A program made the translations under genes and the position numbers. Positions 55,687 through 64,000 of a DNA stretch of 64,000 nucleotides are shown here, in pieces; position 1 is the stretch's first letter, and every line of letters begins with the position of its first letter. This stretch comes from Sphingomonas sp. 67-36. GTDB taxonomy: Bacteria; Pseudomonadota; Alphaproteobacteria; Sphingomonadales; Sphingomonadaceae. Where the stretch lies: NCBI GenBank assembly GCA_001897375.1, contig MKSU01000004.1, positions 275,603 through 339,602 on the forward strand, read 5' to 3'. Under the pieces are notes generated by a model that had not been told where the DNA came from, ran no database searches, and was given only the letters and a program-made list of their open reading frames with translations.

Positions 55687-56349
55687 TCAATGCCCGCGTC
55701 GCGCCGAGGCGCGGGCGTCGAGCAATTGCCACAGGCCGCGATGCTGGGCGAGCAATTGCTGCGCGCCGAAGGTGATGGCACGGCGCACCGTCACGCCGCC
55801 GCCCAGGCCGTCGAGCATCGCGATCGTTTCGCGATCGGTCGGCAGGCGGCTGCGCTCGGGAATGACGCCGACGCGCTCGCCGGCGATCGCCAGGATGCGG
55901 CGGATCGCGGTCCAGTCGAGCAGGAAGGTCGCCGCCGCGCCAATCGCGCAGCCGACGCGGCGCGATTCCGCCAGCATCGTCAGCGCATGGCGCTGCGCGA
56001 CGATGGCGGCTTCGGATTCGGCCTGGCCGGGCGTCGAGGGAAGCGGGCCGACAGCCGCCGTCAACGTCGCCAGCATCGCCCGCTCCTCGTCGAAGACGGT
56101 CGCCGTATCGATCAGCCATTGCCGCGTCGCGCCGGCCGCGCCTGGCGCGATGCTCGCCTGCTCGATCAGGCTGGGCGCCATGCCGTGCAGCGCGCACAGC
56201 GCATGAACCGCGTCGGCGAGATCGCGCAACGGCGTCGCGGGATAGGCGAGCGCGACTGGCCAGCTCGCACTACCCGTCCCGTCCGCGTCGACCAGCGCCG
56301 CGATGGACTCGCCCGGAAGGGCGGAGGTGGAAGTCGATACTGTCTGCAC
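55687..56349 (-). CDS. hypothetical protein (helical, sphingomonad-type)
   Basis: About 220 residues, largely α-helical, no transmembrane segment and no motif I recognise. Helices such as ALAYPATPLRDLADAVHALC, SEAAIVAQRHALTMLAE and AIAGERVGVIPERSRLP are amphipathic. The start is GTG at 56349, with AGAGGGA at the right distance; a longer frame extends to 56451 but is poor in coding character. It lies downstream of the Phd-like/PAS gene on the same strand, 91 bases away, with a seven-base-pair GC hairpin (56375–56393) in between. Function unknown. Confidence 0.65.
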   Translation of the reverse strand: MQTVSTSTSALPGESIAALVDADGTGSASWPVALAYPATPLRDLADAVHALCALHGMAPSLIEQASIAPGAAGATRQWLIDTATVFDEERAMLATLTAAVGPLPSTPGQAESEAAIVAQRHALTMLAESRRVGCAIGAAATFLLDWTAIRRILAIAGERVGVIPERSRLPTDRETIAMLDGLGGGVTVRRAITFGAQQLLAQHRGLWQLLDARASARRGH

Positions 56350-56374
56350 AATCGTCCCTCTTGCGGCACGTTTC

Positions 56375-56393
56375 GTCGCGGCTTTCCCGCGAC
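56375..56393. repeat. inverted repeat in the 56350–56440 gap
   Basis: GTCGCGG, five bases, CCGCGAC: a perfect seven-base-pair stem with a small loop, located in the leader of the hypothetical gene and behind the Phd/PAS gene. Possible RNA hairpin; no T-run follows. Confidence 0.4.
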
Positions 56394-56440
56394 CAACGCT
56401 GAACTTGGGGTCTTCTAGCAGGATGATGTAAAGACAGCGT

Positions 56441-57325
56441 TTATGTCGCATCGCGGATGATGGTCGCGGCCAGTTCCTCGATCCGCCCGGCGACCACCAC
56501 CGGGGCCAGCCCGATCACCACCGGCGTCGGCGCGGCATCGCGGGCAAGGCATTCCGCCGCGATCCGGCGCGGGCCGCCGCCGCTCGCCACCGTATCCACC
56601 GCCTCGCCCGCTGCGACCCGGCTGCCGACCGTCAGCAGCGAGGTGAAGCGTGCGCTCGCCAGCGCCTCGGCTGCAATCCCGGTCAGCGCCGCCAGTTCCG
56701 CCGATGGCGTGACGACATAGCCGCGCAGGCTGAGCCTGACGGCGACCGCCCCCGCCGCGGCACTGGCCATGCTCGCCGCGAGCAGCAGCGCGCGCGCCGC
56801 CGCGAGTTCCTGTTCCGTTGTGAGATCGGTCGCGCGCAGCAGGCAGCCGCCCGGAAAGGGCGAAAGATCGCAGCGCAGGCGCCGTGCGGGGAAAGCTTCG
56901 GGGATGATCTCGATCGACTCGGCGATGCCGCTGCCGACGACGCGGCGAATCGCATCGTCCAGCAACTCCCCGCCCGCCAGCGCCAGCCCGGCCGGCTTGC
57001 TTCCGGCGCGAACCGCTGCGCCGAACCGGGGCAGCGCGGCTCTGCTCGCCAGCGTCACGCGGCCCTCGCGGTCGAGGATCAGCGTGATCGCATCGCCAGC
57101 ATCGAGCAGGCCTTCCAGGGCGCCGTCGTCCGTGCGCGCGGCGAGCGGCGTGCATAGCGCTTCCATCACCTCGACCGAGGTGAGGGCGAAGCGTGGGCGG
57201 CCGCGATGCAGGATATAGACCGGCGCGCGCGCCGCGCGCTCCTGCCACAGCCCGAAATGGCGGACGAGTTGCGAGGCGGTCACGCATTGCCCCTCGCTAC
57301 GGCGGATCGGTTCGGCGTCGCTCAT
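56441..57325 (-). CDS. Phd/YefM-like domain fused to PAS-type domains
   Basis: A 294-residue protein. Residues ~13–58 (VTASQLVRHFGLWQERAARA, then YILHRGRPRFALTSVEVMEAL) strongly resemble the N-terminal DNA-binding part of Phd/YefM antitoxins: a short strand, a helix that pairs, and the H-G-R-P-x-x-x-L-x-S-x-E-x motif. The remainder, from ~70, holds two PAS-like regions (DAITLILDREGRVTLASRAA and a second around 205–290). No toxin gene is adjacent, so it is probably a stand-alone regulator with a sensory part rather than an antitoxin. The start MSDAEPI at 57325 was chosen over an in-frame upstream codon at 57361. Confidence 0.7.
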   Translation of the reverse strand: MSDAEPIRRSEGQCVTASQLVRHFGLWQERAARAPVYILHRGRPRFALTSVEVMEALCTPLAARTDDGALEGLLDAGDAITLILDREGRVTLASRAALPRFGAAVRAGSKPAGLALAGGELLDDAIRRVVGSGIAESIEIIPEAFPARRLRCDLSPFPGGCLLRATDLTTEQELAAARALLLAASMASAAAGAVAVRLSLRGYVVTPSAELAALTGIAAEALASARFTSLLTVGSRVAAGEAVDTVASGGGPRRIAAECLARDAAPTPVVIGLAPVVVAGRIEELAATIIRDAT

Positions 57326-57729
57326 GCGGCGAATCTGGTCCCGCGAGCGGCAGTCCGGCAATCGTATAGGTCCGATCCGGATTTATAGATCGGCAAATGT
57401 CGCCACTTGGCACCGGAATGGAGGCGGCTTCGGGCAAGCCGGCGCTGTTTTGCGCCGCTGCGATCGCTCATGACCTTCGTGTTTCACGCAGCGATCATGG
57501 CAAATGCCGGAGACGATGCCGCAAGCGGTGCGCGGCTAGAAAGGTCGGGCCGGCGGCGGAACCGTCCACCTTCACCGCCGGTAGGAGAGCGTTTGCGGCA
57601 CGGTCCCTCGCCCGGCGCTCTCCGCCCGGTCGCACTCCAGGGTGCATCTCTCCCGGCGGCGAACTCGTCCCTCGCCGCCGGGGCTTTCCGGATAAGGGAA
57701 GGGCGGCTGATTGGCCGCCCTTCGCACTC
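57326..57729. other. 404-base gap with three strong inverted repeats between rpoD and the Phd/PAS gene
   Basis: No convincing gene is seen in this stretch: open frames are shadows with poor coding character. Three G+C-rich hairpins are readable. One is GGAGAGCG … CGCTCTCC (about 57585–57632, long loop). The second is an 11-base-pair stem CCCGGCGGCGA … TCGCCGCCGGG (57652–57682). The third is the 10-base-pair stem next to rpoD (listed separately). The gap must contain the end of the rpoD transcript and the promoter of the Phd/PAS gene; a TATACG sequence lies 45 bases upstream of its start. A small structured RNA cannot be excluded. Confidence 0.5.
57698..57723. terminator. hairpin just after the rpoD stop
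   Basis: A perfect 10-base-pair stem (GAAGGGCGGC … GCCGCCCTTC, six-base loop) starts seven bases after the rpoD stop codon on the minus strand. A T-run is absent on both sides, so it may act as a weak or Rho-assisted terminator. Confidence 0.6.
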
Positions 57730-59754
57730 TCACTGATCGAGGAACGAGCGCATCTTGCGGCTGCGGCTCGGGTGCTTGAGCTTGCGCAGCGCCTTGGCCT
57801 CGATCTGCCGGATGCGCTCGCGCGTCACGCTGAACTGCTGGCCGACCTCCTCCAGCGTGTGATCGGTGTTCATGCCGATGCCGAAGCGCATGCGCAGCAC
57901 ACGCTCCTCGCGCGGGGTGAGGCTGGCGAGGACGCGCGTCACCGTCTCCTTGAGGTTCGCCTGGATCGCGGCGTCCACCGGGATCACAGCGTTCTTGTCC
58001 TCGATGAAATCGCCGAGGTGCGAATCCTCCTCGTCGCCGATCGGCGTTTCGAGGCTGATCGGCTCCTTGGCGATCTTCATCACCTTGCGCACCTTCTCCA
58101 GCGGCATGGAGAGGCGCTCGGCCATTTCCTCCGGTGTCGGCTCGCGGCCTTGCTCGTGAAGGAACTGACGGCTGGTCCGGACCAGCTTGTTGATCGTCTC
58201 GATCATATGGACCGGGATGCGGATCGTGCGCGCCTGATCCGCGATCGAGCGGGTGATCGCCTGCCTGATCCACCACGTCGCATAGGTGCTGAACTTGTAG
58301 CCGCGACGGTATTCGAACTTGTCCACCGCCTTCATCAGGCCGATGTTGCCTTCCTGAATAAGATCAAGGAATTGCAGGCCGCGGTTCGTATATTTTTTAG
58401 CGATCGAGATGACGAGGCGCAGGTTCGCCTCGACCATCTCCTTCTTCGCGATCCGCGCCTCGCGCTCGCCCTTCTGCACCATGTTGACGATGCGGCGGAA
58501 CTCGCTGAGCGCCATGCCGGTCTGCTGCGCGATCTCCGAGATTTCGGTGCGGATGCGCTCGACGGCGGTCGCCTCGTTGGTGGCGAAGGCGGTCCATTTC
58601 TTGTCGAGGCCGTTCACGGTCTGGAGGAACGTGTCGTCCAGTTCGTGCCCCATGTAGCGGTCGAGGAAGTCCTTGCGGTTGACCTTGTGACGCTCGGCGA
58701 GGCGCAGCATCTGCCCGCCCAGCGCGGTGAGGCGGCGGTTGAAGCTGTAGAGCTGGTCGACGAGATATTCGATCTTGGCGTTGTGGAACTGGACGCTCTC
58801 CACCTCGGCGGTGAGTTCCTCGCGCAGCTTCTGGTACTTGCGCTCATCCGTTCCCGACAGCTCGCCGCCGGCGCCCATCGCCTCCAGCCGCTGCTGCTGC
58901 ATCTTGCCGAACTTCTTGTAGATCGCGGTGATGTTGGCGAACTTCTCCAGCGCCTGCGGCTTGAGCGTTTCCTCCATCTGCGCGAGCGACAGGGTATTGT
59001 CCTCGTCGTCGTCGTCGGACGGGCGACGCGCGCGGCGTTCGGTCAGTTCGTCGTCCTCGTCGGCCGACGCTTCCTCCTCCGGCTCCTCTTCTTCCTTGAA
59101 GCTGGTGCCGGCGGTCTTCTCGCTGATCTCGCCGTTGTCGTCCTCCTCGGCGCCCTCGACCTGCTCGGCCGACGGCCCCTTGGACAGCATCGCGTCGAGA
59201 TCGAGGATCTCGCGCAGTTGCATCGTGCCCTCGTTGAGCGCGGTCGACCAGTCGATGATCGCGTTGAAGGTGATCGGCGATTCGCACAGGCCGAGGATCA
59301 TCGTGTCGCGCCCGGCCTCGATGCGCTTGGCGATGGCGATCTCGCCCTCGCGCGAGAGAAGCTCCACCGCCCCCATCTCGCGCAGGTACATGCGGACGGG
59401 ATCGTCGGTGCGATCGACCGTCTCCTTCTTCTTCTCGATGACGGGGGCGTTTTCCTGATCGGAATCGACGGCATCGACCTCGTCGTCCGTCTCCTGCTCC
59501 TCGCCGTCCTCGCCCTGCTCCTCGTTCTCGACGATGTTCACGCCCATTTCGTTGAGCGCGGACATGATGTCCTCAAGCTGGTCGGAGGACATCTGGTCCT
59601 GCGGCAGCGCCTCGTTGAGCTGGTCATAGGTGATGTAGCCGCGCTTCTTCGCGCGGGCGATCAGCTTCTTGACGTTCGCATCGTTCAAGTCGATCAGCGG
59701 GGCATCGGCCACGTCCGTCGTGTCTTCACCACCGCTACCGTTCACCTTCGCCAT
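57730..59754 (-). CDS. rpoD: RNA polymerase sigma factor RpoD
   Basis: Housekeeping sigma factor (σ70), 674 residues. The order is: acidic N-terminal region 1.1 (about 20–80), region 1.2 ([19 protein letters not shown]), the large non-conserved insert with very acidic stretches (about 180–250), regions 2.1–2.4 ([54 protein letters not shown]), region 3 and region 4 ([38 protein letters not shown]). The ATG overlaps the dnaG stop by one base (TGATG), so it belongs to the classical macromolecular-synthesis arrangement dnaG–rpoD. Confidence 0.97.
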   Translation of the reverse strand: MAKVNGSGGEDTTDVADAPLIDLNDANVKKLIARAKKRGYITYDQLNEALPQDQMSSDQLEDIMSALNEMGVNIVENEEQGEDGEEQETDDEVDAVDSDQENAPVIEKKKETVDRTDDPVRMYLREMGAVELLSREGEIAIAKRIEAGRDTMILGLCESPITFNAIIDWSTALNEGTMQLREILDLDAMLSKGPSAEQVEGAEEDDNGEISEKTAGTSFKEEEEPEEEASADEDDELTERRARRPSDDDDEDNTLSLAQMEETLKPQALEKFANITAIYKKFGKMQQQRLEAMGAGGELSGTDERKYQKLREELTAEVESVQFHNAKIEYLVDQLYSFNRRLTALGGQMLRLAERHKVNRKDFLDRYMGHELDDTFLQTVNGLDKKWTAFATNEATAVERIRTEISEIAQQTGMALSEFRRIVNMVQKGEREARIAKKEMVEANLRLVISIAKKYTNRGLQFLDLIQEGNIGLMKAVDKFEYRRGYKFSTYATWWIRQAITRSIADQARTIRIPVHMIETINKLVRTSRQFLHEQGREPTPEEMAERLSMPLEKVRKVMKIAKEPISLETPIGDEEDSHLGDFIEDKNAVIPVDAAIQANLKETVTRVLASLTPREERVLRMRFGIGMNTDHTLEEVGQQFSVTRERIRQIEAKALRKLKHPSRSRKMRSFLDQ

Positions 59755-61637
59755 CAATCGTCCTCGGCACCAAAAGCGCGGGCGTCTTCGTTCGACTGCA
59801 CGAGATTTGCAAGCCGAAGCTCTAACGCCTGCTTTTCCTTCACTAACGCCACCTGCCGCTCGAACGCCTCATCGGTAAAGCGCGCCTGCATCGCGGAAGT
59901 TGCATCCGCGAGCGCCGCCTCCACCTCAGGCCCGGCCACCAGGATCGCGATCGCCTCATCGAGGTCGGCGCGTGCCCGGTGTTCGTCCCCCGTTCGCTGC
60001 GTAAAGCTGTATGGCATCGTATCGGCCCGCAGCAGGTCTGAAGCGACCGCCTCGAATCCCGACCGCGCCAATATGGTAACGAGTCGCCCGCTATCAAGCG
60101 CGCGGTCCTCCAGCGCGACATCGACGACCGCCTCGAACAGCCGCCCGAGTGCGCCGTCGACCAGCCGCAGGCTGCCCAGCACCTCCATGTGCCGCGCGAT
60201 CTCGGCCGGATGGCGGATCAGTCCGGCGAGCACCGCTTTGGCGAGCACGCGGTCGATGCTGCCGGCGGCGCGGACCGCCTTGGCGTCCTCGGTGATCGGG
60301 GGAGGGGGGGGCGTCCAGCGCTGCCCCGGCCGGCGATCGGCGCGGGGCGCGAAGCCGCGCGGCGCAAACCCGTTGCGCGGGCGGGCGAACGCCTCGTCGA
60401 AGCGGTGGCGGAACTCGTTCTGATATTCGGCGCGGACCGACGGATCGGCGATCGCCTGTGCCAATTCCCCCAGCCGCCGCTTCAGGCCGGCGCGCTGCTC
60501 CGGCGTGGCGAGCGGCTCGGCGGCGAACTCGTGCTTCCACAGCCGATCAACCAATGGTTCGGCTTCGCGCACCAGCGCCTCGAACGCGCCCGCTCCGCGG
60601 GCCTTGACCAGATCGTCGGGATCCTGCCCGTCCGGCAGCGTCACGAAGGCGAGGCTGCGCCCCGGCGCGAGCATCGGCAACGCGCGATGCGCGGCGCGGA
60701 TCGCGGCTTTCTGCCCGGCACTGTCGCCGTCGAAGCAGAGCGTCGGTACGTCCACCATACGCCACAGCCGCTCTAGCTGATGCTCGGTCAGCGCCGTGCC
60801 GAGCGGCGCTACCGACTCGGCGATCCCTGCCTGCGCCAGCGCGATCACGTCCATATAGCCTTCGACCACGAACACGCGGTTCGTCTTGCGCGCGGCGGGT
60901 GCGGCGCGGTCGATATTGTAGAGCGTGCGCCCCTTGTCGAACAACGGCGTGTCGGGGGAGTTGAGGTATTTCGGCTCGCCATCGCCGATCACGCGGCCGC
61001 CGAACGCGATCACCCGTCCGCGCTGGTCGCGGATCGGGATCATCAGTCGGCCACGGAAACGGTCGTAGGGCTCCTTGCCCTCGACGCTGATGAGGAGGCC
61101 CGCCTCGACCAGCGCCGGGTCGCCATATTCCTTGAGCGCCGTGCGCAGCTTGCCGCGCGCGTCCGGCGCGAAGCCGATGCCGAAATCGCGCACCGTCAGC
61201 GACGAAAGGCCGCGCCGCTCGGTCAGCGTCCGTGCCTCGCCGCCGGAGATGCCGGAAAGCTGGCTGACGAACCAAGCCTGCGCCTCGGCCATCGCGTCGT
61301 GCAGGCCTTTCTGCCGCTCCGCCTTCTGCGCGGCGCGCGGATCGGGGGCGGGCATCTCCATGCCGGCGGCGGCGGCGAGTTCCTTCACCGCGTCGATAAA
61401 GGGCAGGCCGCGCTGGTCGGTCATCCAGCGAATCGCATCGCCGTGCGCCGAGCAGCCGAAGCAGTGATAGAAGCCCTTCTCGTCGTTGACGTAGAAGCTC
61501 GGCGTCTTTTCGTTGTGGAAGGGGCAACAGCCCTTATACTCGCGCCCCGCCTTGGTGAGCTTCACCGTCTTGCCGACCAAGGCGGACAACGAGGTGCGGG
61601 CACGCAACTCGTCGAGAAAGGCGGGCGAGAGACTCAC
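59754..61637 (-). CDS. dnaG: DNA primase
   Basis: Synthesises RNA primers at the replication fork. It has 627 residues. The N-terminal zinc-binding domain has C38, H41, C59 and C62 (CPFH…CFGC), followed by the RNA polymerase core with TOPRIM ([27 protein letters not shown]) and a helical C-terminal helicase-binding domain. The only usable start is GTG 61637. A perfect TATAAT sequence stands just six bases before it. Co-transcribed with rpoD. Confidence 0.96.
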   Translation of the reverse strand: MSLSPAFLDELRARTSLSALVGKTVKLTKAGREYKGCCPFHNEKTPSFYVNDEKGFYHCFGCSAHGDAIRWMTDQRGLPFIDAVKELAAAAGMEMPAPDPRAAQKAERQKGLHDAMAEAQAWFVSQLSGISGGEARTLTERRGLSSLTVRDFGIGFAPDARGKLRTALKEYGDPALVEAGLLISVEGKEPYDRFRGRLMIPIRDQRGRVIAFGGRVIGDGEPKYLNSPDTPLFDKGRTLYNIDRAAPAARKTNRVFVVEGYMDVIALAQAGIAESVAPLGTALTEHQLERLWRMVDVPTLCFDGDSAGQKAAIRAAHRALPMLAPGRSLAFVTLPDGQDPDDLVKARGAGAFEALVREAEPLVDRLWKHEFAAEPLATPEQRAGLKRRLGELAQAIADPSVRAEYQNEFRHRFDEAFARPRNGFAPRGFAPRADRRPGQRWTPPPPPITEDAKAVRAAGSIDRVLAKAVLAGLIRHPAEIARHMEVLGSLRLVDGALGRLFEAVVDVALEDRALDSGRLVTILARSGFEAVASDLLRADTMPYSFTQRTGDEHRARADLDEAIAILVAGPEVEAALADATSAMQARFTDEAFERQVALVKEKQALELRLANLVQSNEDARAFGAEDD

Positions 61638-61643
61638 ACACGC

Positions 61644-61649
61644 ATTATA
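61644..61649 (-). promoter_or_regulatory. −10 element (TATAAT) directly before dnaG
   Basis: The consensus −10 hexamer TATAAT is followed by six bases and then the GTG start codon of dnaG. If it is used, transcription begins at or next to the start codon, giving a leaderless or nearly leaderless mRNA. No good −35 is seen at 17±1 bases. Confidence 0.45.
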
Positions 61650-61729
61650 CCCTATGCGCCGGACGAGGTGTGTTTCGCAACCCCTCCAGCCCGCTACCCA
61701 GCATCATGCCGGGCAGAGGGGGTGAGGAA

Positions 61730-62182
61730 TCAGCCCAGCGCCGCCTTCACCAGCGCGCTCGCCTTCGACATGTCGAGCACGCTGGCGTGGCGCGCCTTCA
61801 ACTCGGCCATTACGCGGCCCATGTCCTTCATGCCGGACGCGCCAAGCTCGGCCTTGATCGCCTCGATCGCGGCGCGGGTCTCGTCCTCGCTCATCTGCTG
61901 CGGCAGGAAGCGCTCGATCACCGCGACTTCGCGTTCCTCCGCCTGCGCCAGCTCCTCGCGGCCGCCCTTGCGGTACATCTCGATCGATTCGCGGCGCTGC
62001 TTCACCATCTTCTGCAGCACCTCGACCACCAGCGCGTCGTCGTCGGCGACGGCGGGGCCGGTACGCGTCTCGATATCGCGATTCTTGATCGCGGCCTGGA
62101 TCAGGCCGACCGCGGCGCGGGTATCCTTGTCGCCGGCCTTCATAGCGGCGATCTGGGCTTGCTTGATGTCGTCTCGAATCAT
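61730..62182 (-). CDS. GatB/YqeY domain-containing protein
   Basis: A 150-residue helical protein of the YqeY family, related to the C-terminal tRNA-binding part of GatB. Signature helices are IRDDIKQAQIAAMKAGDKDTRAA, VVEVLQKMVKQRRESIEMYRKGGREELA and the GMKDMGRVMAELKARH C-terminus. ATG 62182 gives the common N-terminus MIRDDIK; an in-frame start seven codons upstream (62203) is also possible. It lies upstream of dnaG on the same strand and divergent from carA, a frequent arrangement in alphaproteobacteria. The exact role is not established. Confidence 0.92.
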   Translation of the reverse strand: MIRDDIKQAQIAAMKAGDKDTRAAVGLIQAAIKNRDIETRTGPAVADDDALVVEVLQKMVKQRRESIEMYRKGGREELAQAEEREVAVIERFLPQQMSEDETRAAIEAIKAELGASGMKDMGRVMAELKARHASVLDMSKASALVKAALG

Positions 62183-62225
62183 GCGAGGGGGAATAGCGCC
62201 CATGAAGGTTTGAGGCGAGGGGCGG

Positions 62226-62254
62226 TTGACGCGAGGAGGGCAAGGGCCTAGCGG
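62226..62254 (+). promoter_or_regulatory. weak candidate promoter of carA
   Basis: TTGACG, a 17-base spacer and TAGCGG 51 bases before the carA start. The −35 is good, the −10 poor. Confidence 0.3.
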
Positions 62255-62304
62255 GCGGGGCTTAGCGACATCGCGAACCCAAACCTACGGAGTGCCCGCC
62301 GATC

Positions 62305-63489
62305 ATGGCCGACGCCAAGCCCTTTGACGTGCCCGAAGGCGCCACCGGCGTCCTTGTTCTCGCTTCCGGCGAAATCGCCTGGGGCCGAGGTTTCGGCGCC
62401 GAGGGCGAAGTGGTGGGGGAAGTGTGCTTCCACACCGCGATGACCGGCTATCAGGAGATCATGACCGACCCGAGCTTCGCCGGTCAGATCATCACCTTCA
62501 CCTTCCCGCATATCGGCAATGTCGGCGCGAATCCCGACGACGTGGAGGCGGATGAGCCGCACGCGCTCGGCATGATCGTGCGCGAGGACGTGACCGCGCC
62601 CTCCAGCTTCCGCGCCGTGGAGCGGCTGGACGGCTGGATGAAGCGCCACGCCCGTGTCGGTCTCGCCGGGATCGACACGCGCGCGCTCACTCGCCGCATC
62701 CGCACCGGCGGCGCGCCCAACGGTGTGATCGCGCATTCCGCATCGGGCAAGTTCGACATCCCGCTGCTGCTGGAGATGGCGCGCGGCTGGCCGGGGCTGG
62801 AGGGCATGGATCTCGCCATCGCCGTTACCACCGAGACGCATTACGGCTGGGGCGAGACGCGCGAGGGCGGCGTGTGGCGGCTCGGCTTCGGCTATGCCGG
62901 GATTGACGGCGGCGAGCGGCCGCATGTCGTAGCGGTGGATTACGGCAGCAAGCACAATATCTTCCGTAACCTTGTTAAAGCAGGCGCGAAAGTTTCCGTG
63001 GTGCCCGCGACAGCGAGCTACGAGGAGATCATGGCGCTCGACCCTGATGGCATCTTTCTGTCGAACGGCCCCGGCGATCCGGCGGCGACCGGCGAATATG
63101 CGGTGCCGGTGATCCAGCGGTTGCTGGAGACGGGCAAGCCGCTGTTCGGCATCTGCCTCGGCCACCAGCTTCTTGGGCTGGCGGTCGGCGGCAAGACCAC
63201 CAAGATGTTCCAGGGCCATCGCGGCGCGAACCATCCGGTGAAGCGCCTGTCGGACGGCGCGGTCGAGATCACCAGCATGAACCACGGCTTCGCGGTCGAT
63301 CGCGACACGCTGCCCGAAGGCGTGCGCGAGACGCATGTGTCGCTGTTCGATGGCAGCAATTGCGGGATCGAGCTGATCGACCGACCGGCGTTCAGCGTGC
63401 AATATCACCCCGAAGCGTCGCCGGGGCCGCAGGACAGTTTCTATCTGTTCGAGCGGTTCGTGGGTGAGGTGAAAGCGGCCGCGAAATGA
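62305..63489 (+). CDS. carA: carbamoyl-phosphate synthase small subunit
   Basis: Glutamine amidohydrolase subunit that feeds ammonia to CarB for carbamoyl phosphate (pyrimidine and arginine synthesis). It has 394 residues: N-terminal CPSase small-chain domain (MTGYQEIMTDPSFAGQIITFT) and the class I glutaminase domain with catalytic Cys in FGICLGHQLLGLA and His/Glu in QYHPEASPGP. The VDYGSKHNI segment separates the domains. Divergent from the GatB/YqeY gene. Its stop overlaps the next start (ATGA). Confidence 0.97.
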   Translation: MADAKPFDVPEGATGVLVLASGEIAWGRGFGAEGEVVGEVCFHTAMTGYQEIMTDPSFAGQIITFTFPHIGNVGANPDDVEADEPHALGMIVREDVTAPSSFRAVERLDGWMKRHARVGLAGIDTRALTRRIRTGGAPNGVIAHSASGKFDIPLLLEMARGWPGLEGMDLAIAVTTETHYGWGETREGGVWRLGFGYAGIDGGERPHVVAVDYGSKHNIFRNLVKAGAKVSVVPATASYEEIMALDPDGIFLSNGPGDPAATGEYAVPVIQRLLETGKPLFGICLGHQLLGLAVGGKTTKMFQGHRGANHPVKRLSDGAVEITSMNHGFAVDRDTLPEGVRETHVSLFDGSNCGIELIDRPAFSVQYHPEASPGPQDSFYLFERFVGEVKAAAK

Positions 63490-63989
63490 AGAGACGGTTG
63501 CGCTTCATTCTCGCAGGTCTGTTGCTGGCCGGCAGTGCGGCTGACGCGGAAGCGCCGAGCGAGCAGCATTGGACTCGTGTGGACGATCCCCATGCGGTTC
63601 CCTGCATCGGGGAGACGTATAAGCTCCACGTCCCGCCCGATTTCATGCTGGTCGCATCTTCATCGGACAAGCGTGTGACGTGGGCGATTACGGCTGGGCA
63701 GTCCGGGCTCGCGACACAAGCGTGCATCGATCATCGCATCGAGCAAAGAATTTATCGCGGAAAAATTCGGGGCGATGAAGCGCGGTTCGTCGCAGCCATG
63801 CTTCGGAAAACCACGGTTGACCTGCTGGCGAACCGGCTGCGCGACCCGGAAAAGACCAATCTTGTTCGAGAGGCGGGCGGAATCGACGCGTCGCTTCGAT
63901 CCGGGCTTGCACGGCTGATGCAAGACGGACGAGGCCGCTATCCCGGCTTTCCGAATATTCCGCTCACCGTTTCTATCCCTATTTCATAG
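63486..63989 (+). CDS. hypothetical secreted protein
   Basis: A 167-residue protein with a clear N-terminal signal peptide (MKRRLRFILAGLLLAGSAADA, cleavage likely after ADA), two Cys in the mature part (about C40 and C79) and no recognised motif. The ATG overlaps the carA stop (ATGA), so it is translated from the carA transcript although its export suggests an unrelated role. Its base composition is visibly less G+C-rich than its neighbours (several AAA/AAT-rich codons), a possible sign of later insertion between carA and the expected carB. The window ends 11 bases after it. Confidence 0.6.
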   Translation: MKRRLRFILAGLLLAGSAADAEAPSEQHWTRVDDPHAVPCIGETYKLHVPPDFMLVASSSDKRVTWAITAGQSGLATQACIDHRIEQRIYRGKIRGDEARFVAAMLRKTTVDLLANRLRDPEKTNLVREAGGIDASLRSGLARLMQDGRGRYPGFPNIPLTVSIPIS

Positions 63990-64000
63990 CGACAGGCCAT

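Noticed and set aside
56441-57325. Complete toxin–antitoxin module at the Phd-like gene
   Set aside because: No small toxin-like gene (Doc, RelE, PIN) is adjacent on either side; the protein is far longer than an antitoxin.
57397-60423. 1008-codon open frame on the plus strand opposite rpoD and dnaG
   Set aside because: It is a codon-bias shadow of highly conserved rpoD/dnaG, with low-complexity Leu/Arg/Ala composition and no family signature.

Overview
This 64 kb window is chromosomal DNA of high G+C content from an alphaproteobacterium, most likely a sphingomonad (Sphingomonadales). The evidence is the gene order nuo–birA–coaX–rnj–DUF1467, the paired DUF2336/histidine-kinase genes, a LexA box of the alphaproteobacterial GTTC-N7-GTTC type, an EcfG-type general stress promoter and the overall protein style. 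Genes are tightly packed and many overlap by 1–4 bases. I see no transposase, integrase, phage gene, rRNA or CRISPR array. One tRNA (Asn) is present.

Layout. 1–10728: the distal part of the respiratory complex I operon (nuoF, cut by the window edge, to nuoN), running straight into birA, coaX, rnj and a small DUF1467 membrane protein (to 14224). 14230–20346: a cell-surface/cell-cycle-looking block with a TipN-like membrane coiled-coil protein, a catalytically degenerate nucleotidyltransferase/CDP-alcohol-transferase fusion, and a DUF2336–pseudo-histidine-kinase pair. 20408–29270: gltX–gltA, comEC, lexA, moeA, an RNB ribonuclease and thpR. 29393–34397: a Bax-inhibitor-like protein, a PilZ protein and the branched-chain 2-oxoacid dehydrogenase operon (E1α, E1β, E2). 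34444–36738: a stress-promoter-driven micro-protein, a DUF2490 protein and an ArsR–SRPBCC–SRPBCC operon. 36752–39551: an inositol-lipid locus (CTP:inositol-phosphate cytidylyltransferase-like, inositol-3-phosphate synthase, CDP-alcohol phosphatidyltransferase). 39613–45732: SodC, GNAT, hemerythrin and Fnr-type regulator around one FNR box, tRNA-Asn, nadK, moaA and an EAL protein. 45683–57325: mfd, sdhE, recG, a dicarboxylate symporter, an M24 peptidase, SOS-controlled rmuC, and two sphingomonad-type hypotheticals, one a Phd-like/PAS fusion. 57730–63989: dnaG–rpoD, a GatB/YqeY protein, carA and a secreted hypothetical overlapping the end of carA.

The most interesting material is (i) the inositol locus, whose content matches the CDP-inositol route to inositol phospholipids rather than the usual CDP-diacylglycerol route; (ii) the fusion protein at 16695, which has the architecture of bifunctional IPCT/DIPP-synthase enzymes but has lost the catalytic residues of both halves; (iii) the DUF2336–pseudokinase operon, in which the phosphoacceptor histidine is replaced by glycine while the ATP-binding motifs are intact; and (iv) several readable regulatory sites: tandem SOS boxes at lexA, an SOS box at rmuC, an FNR box at the hemerythrin gene, an EcfG promoter, a long ArsR operator palindrome and CtrA-like boxes.

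All functional statements come from reading the sequence and knowledge of the families. No database search was run.
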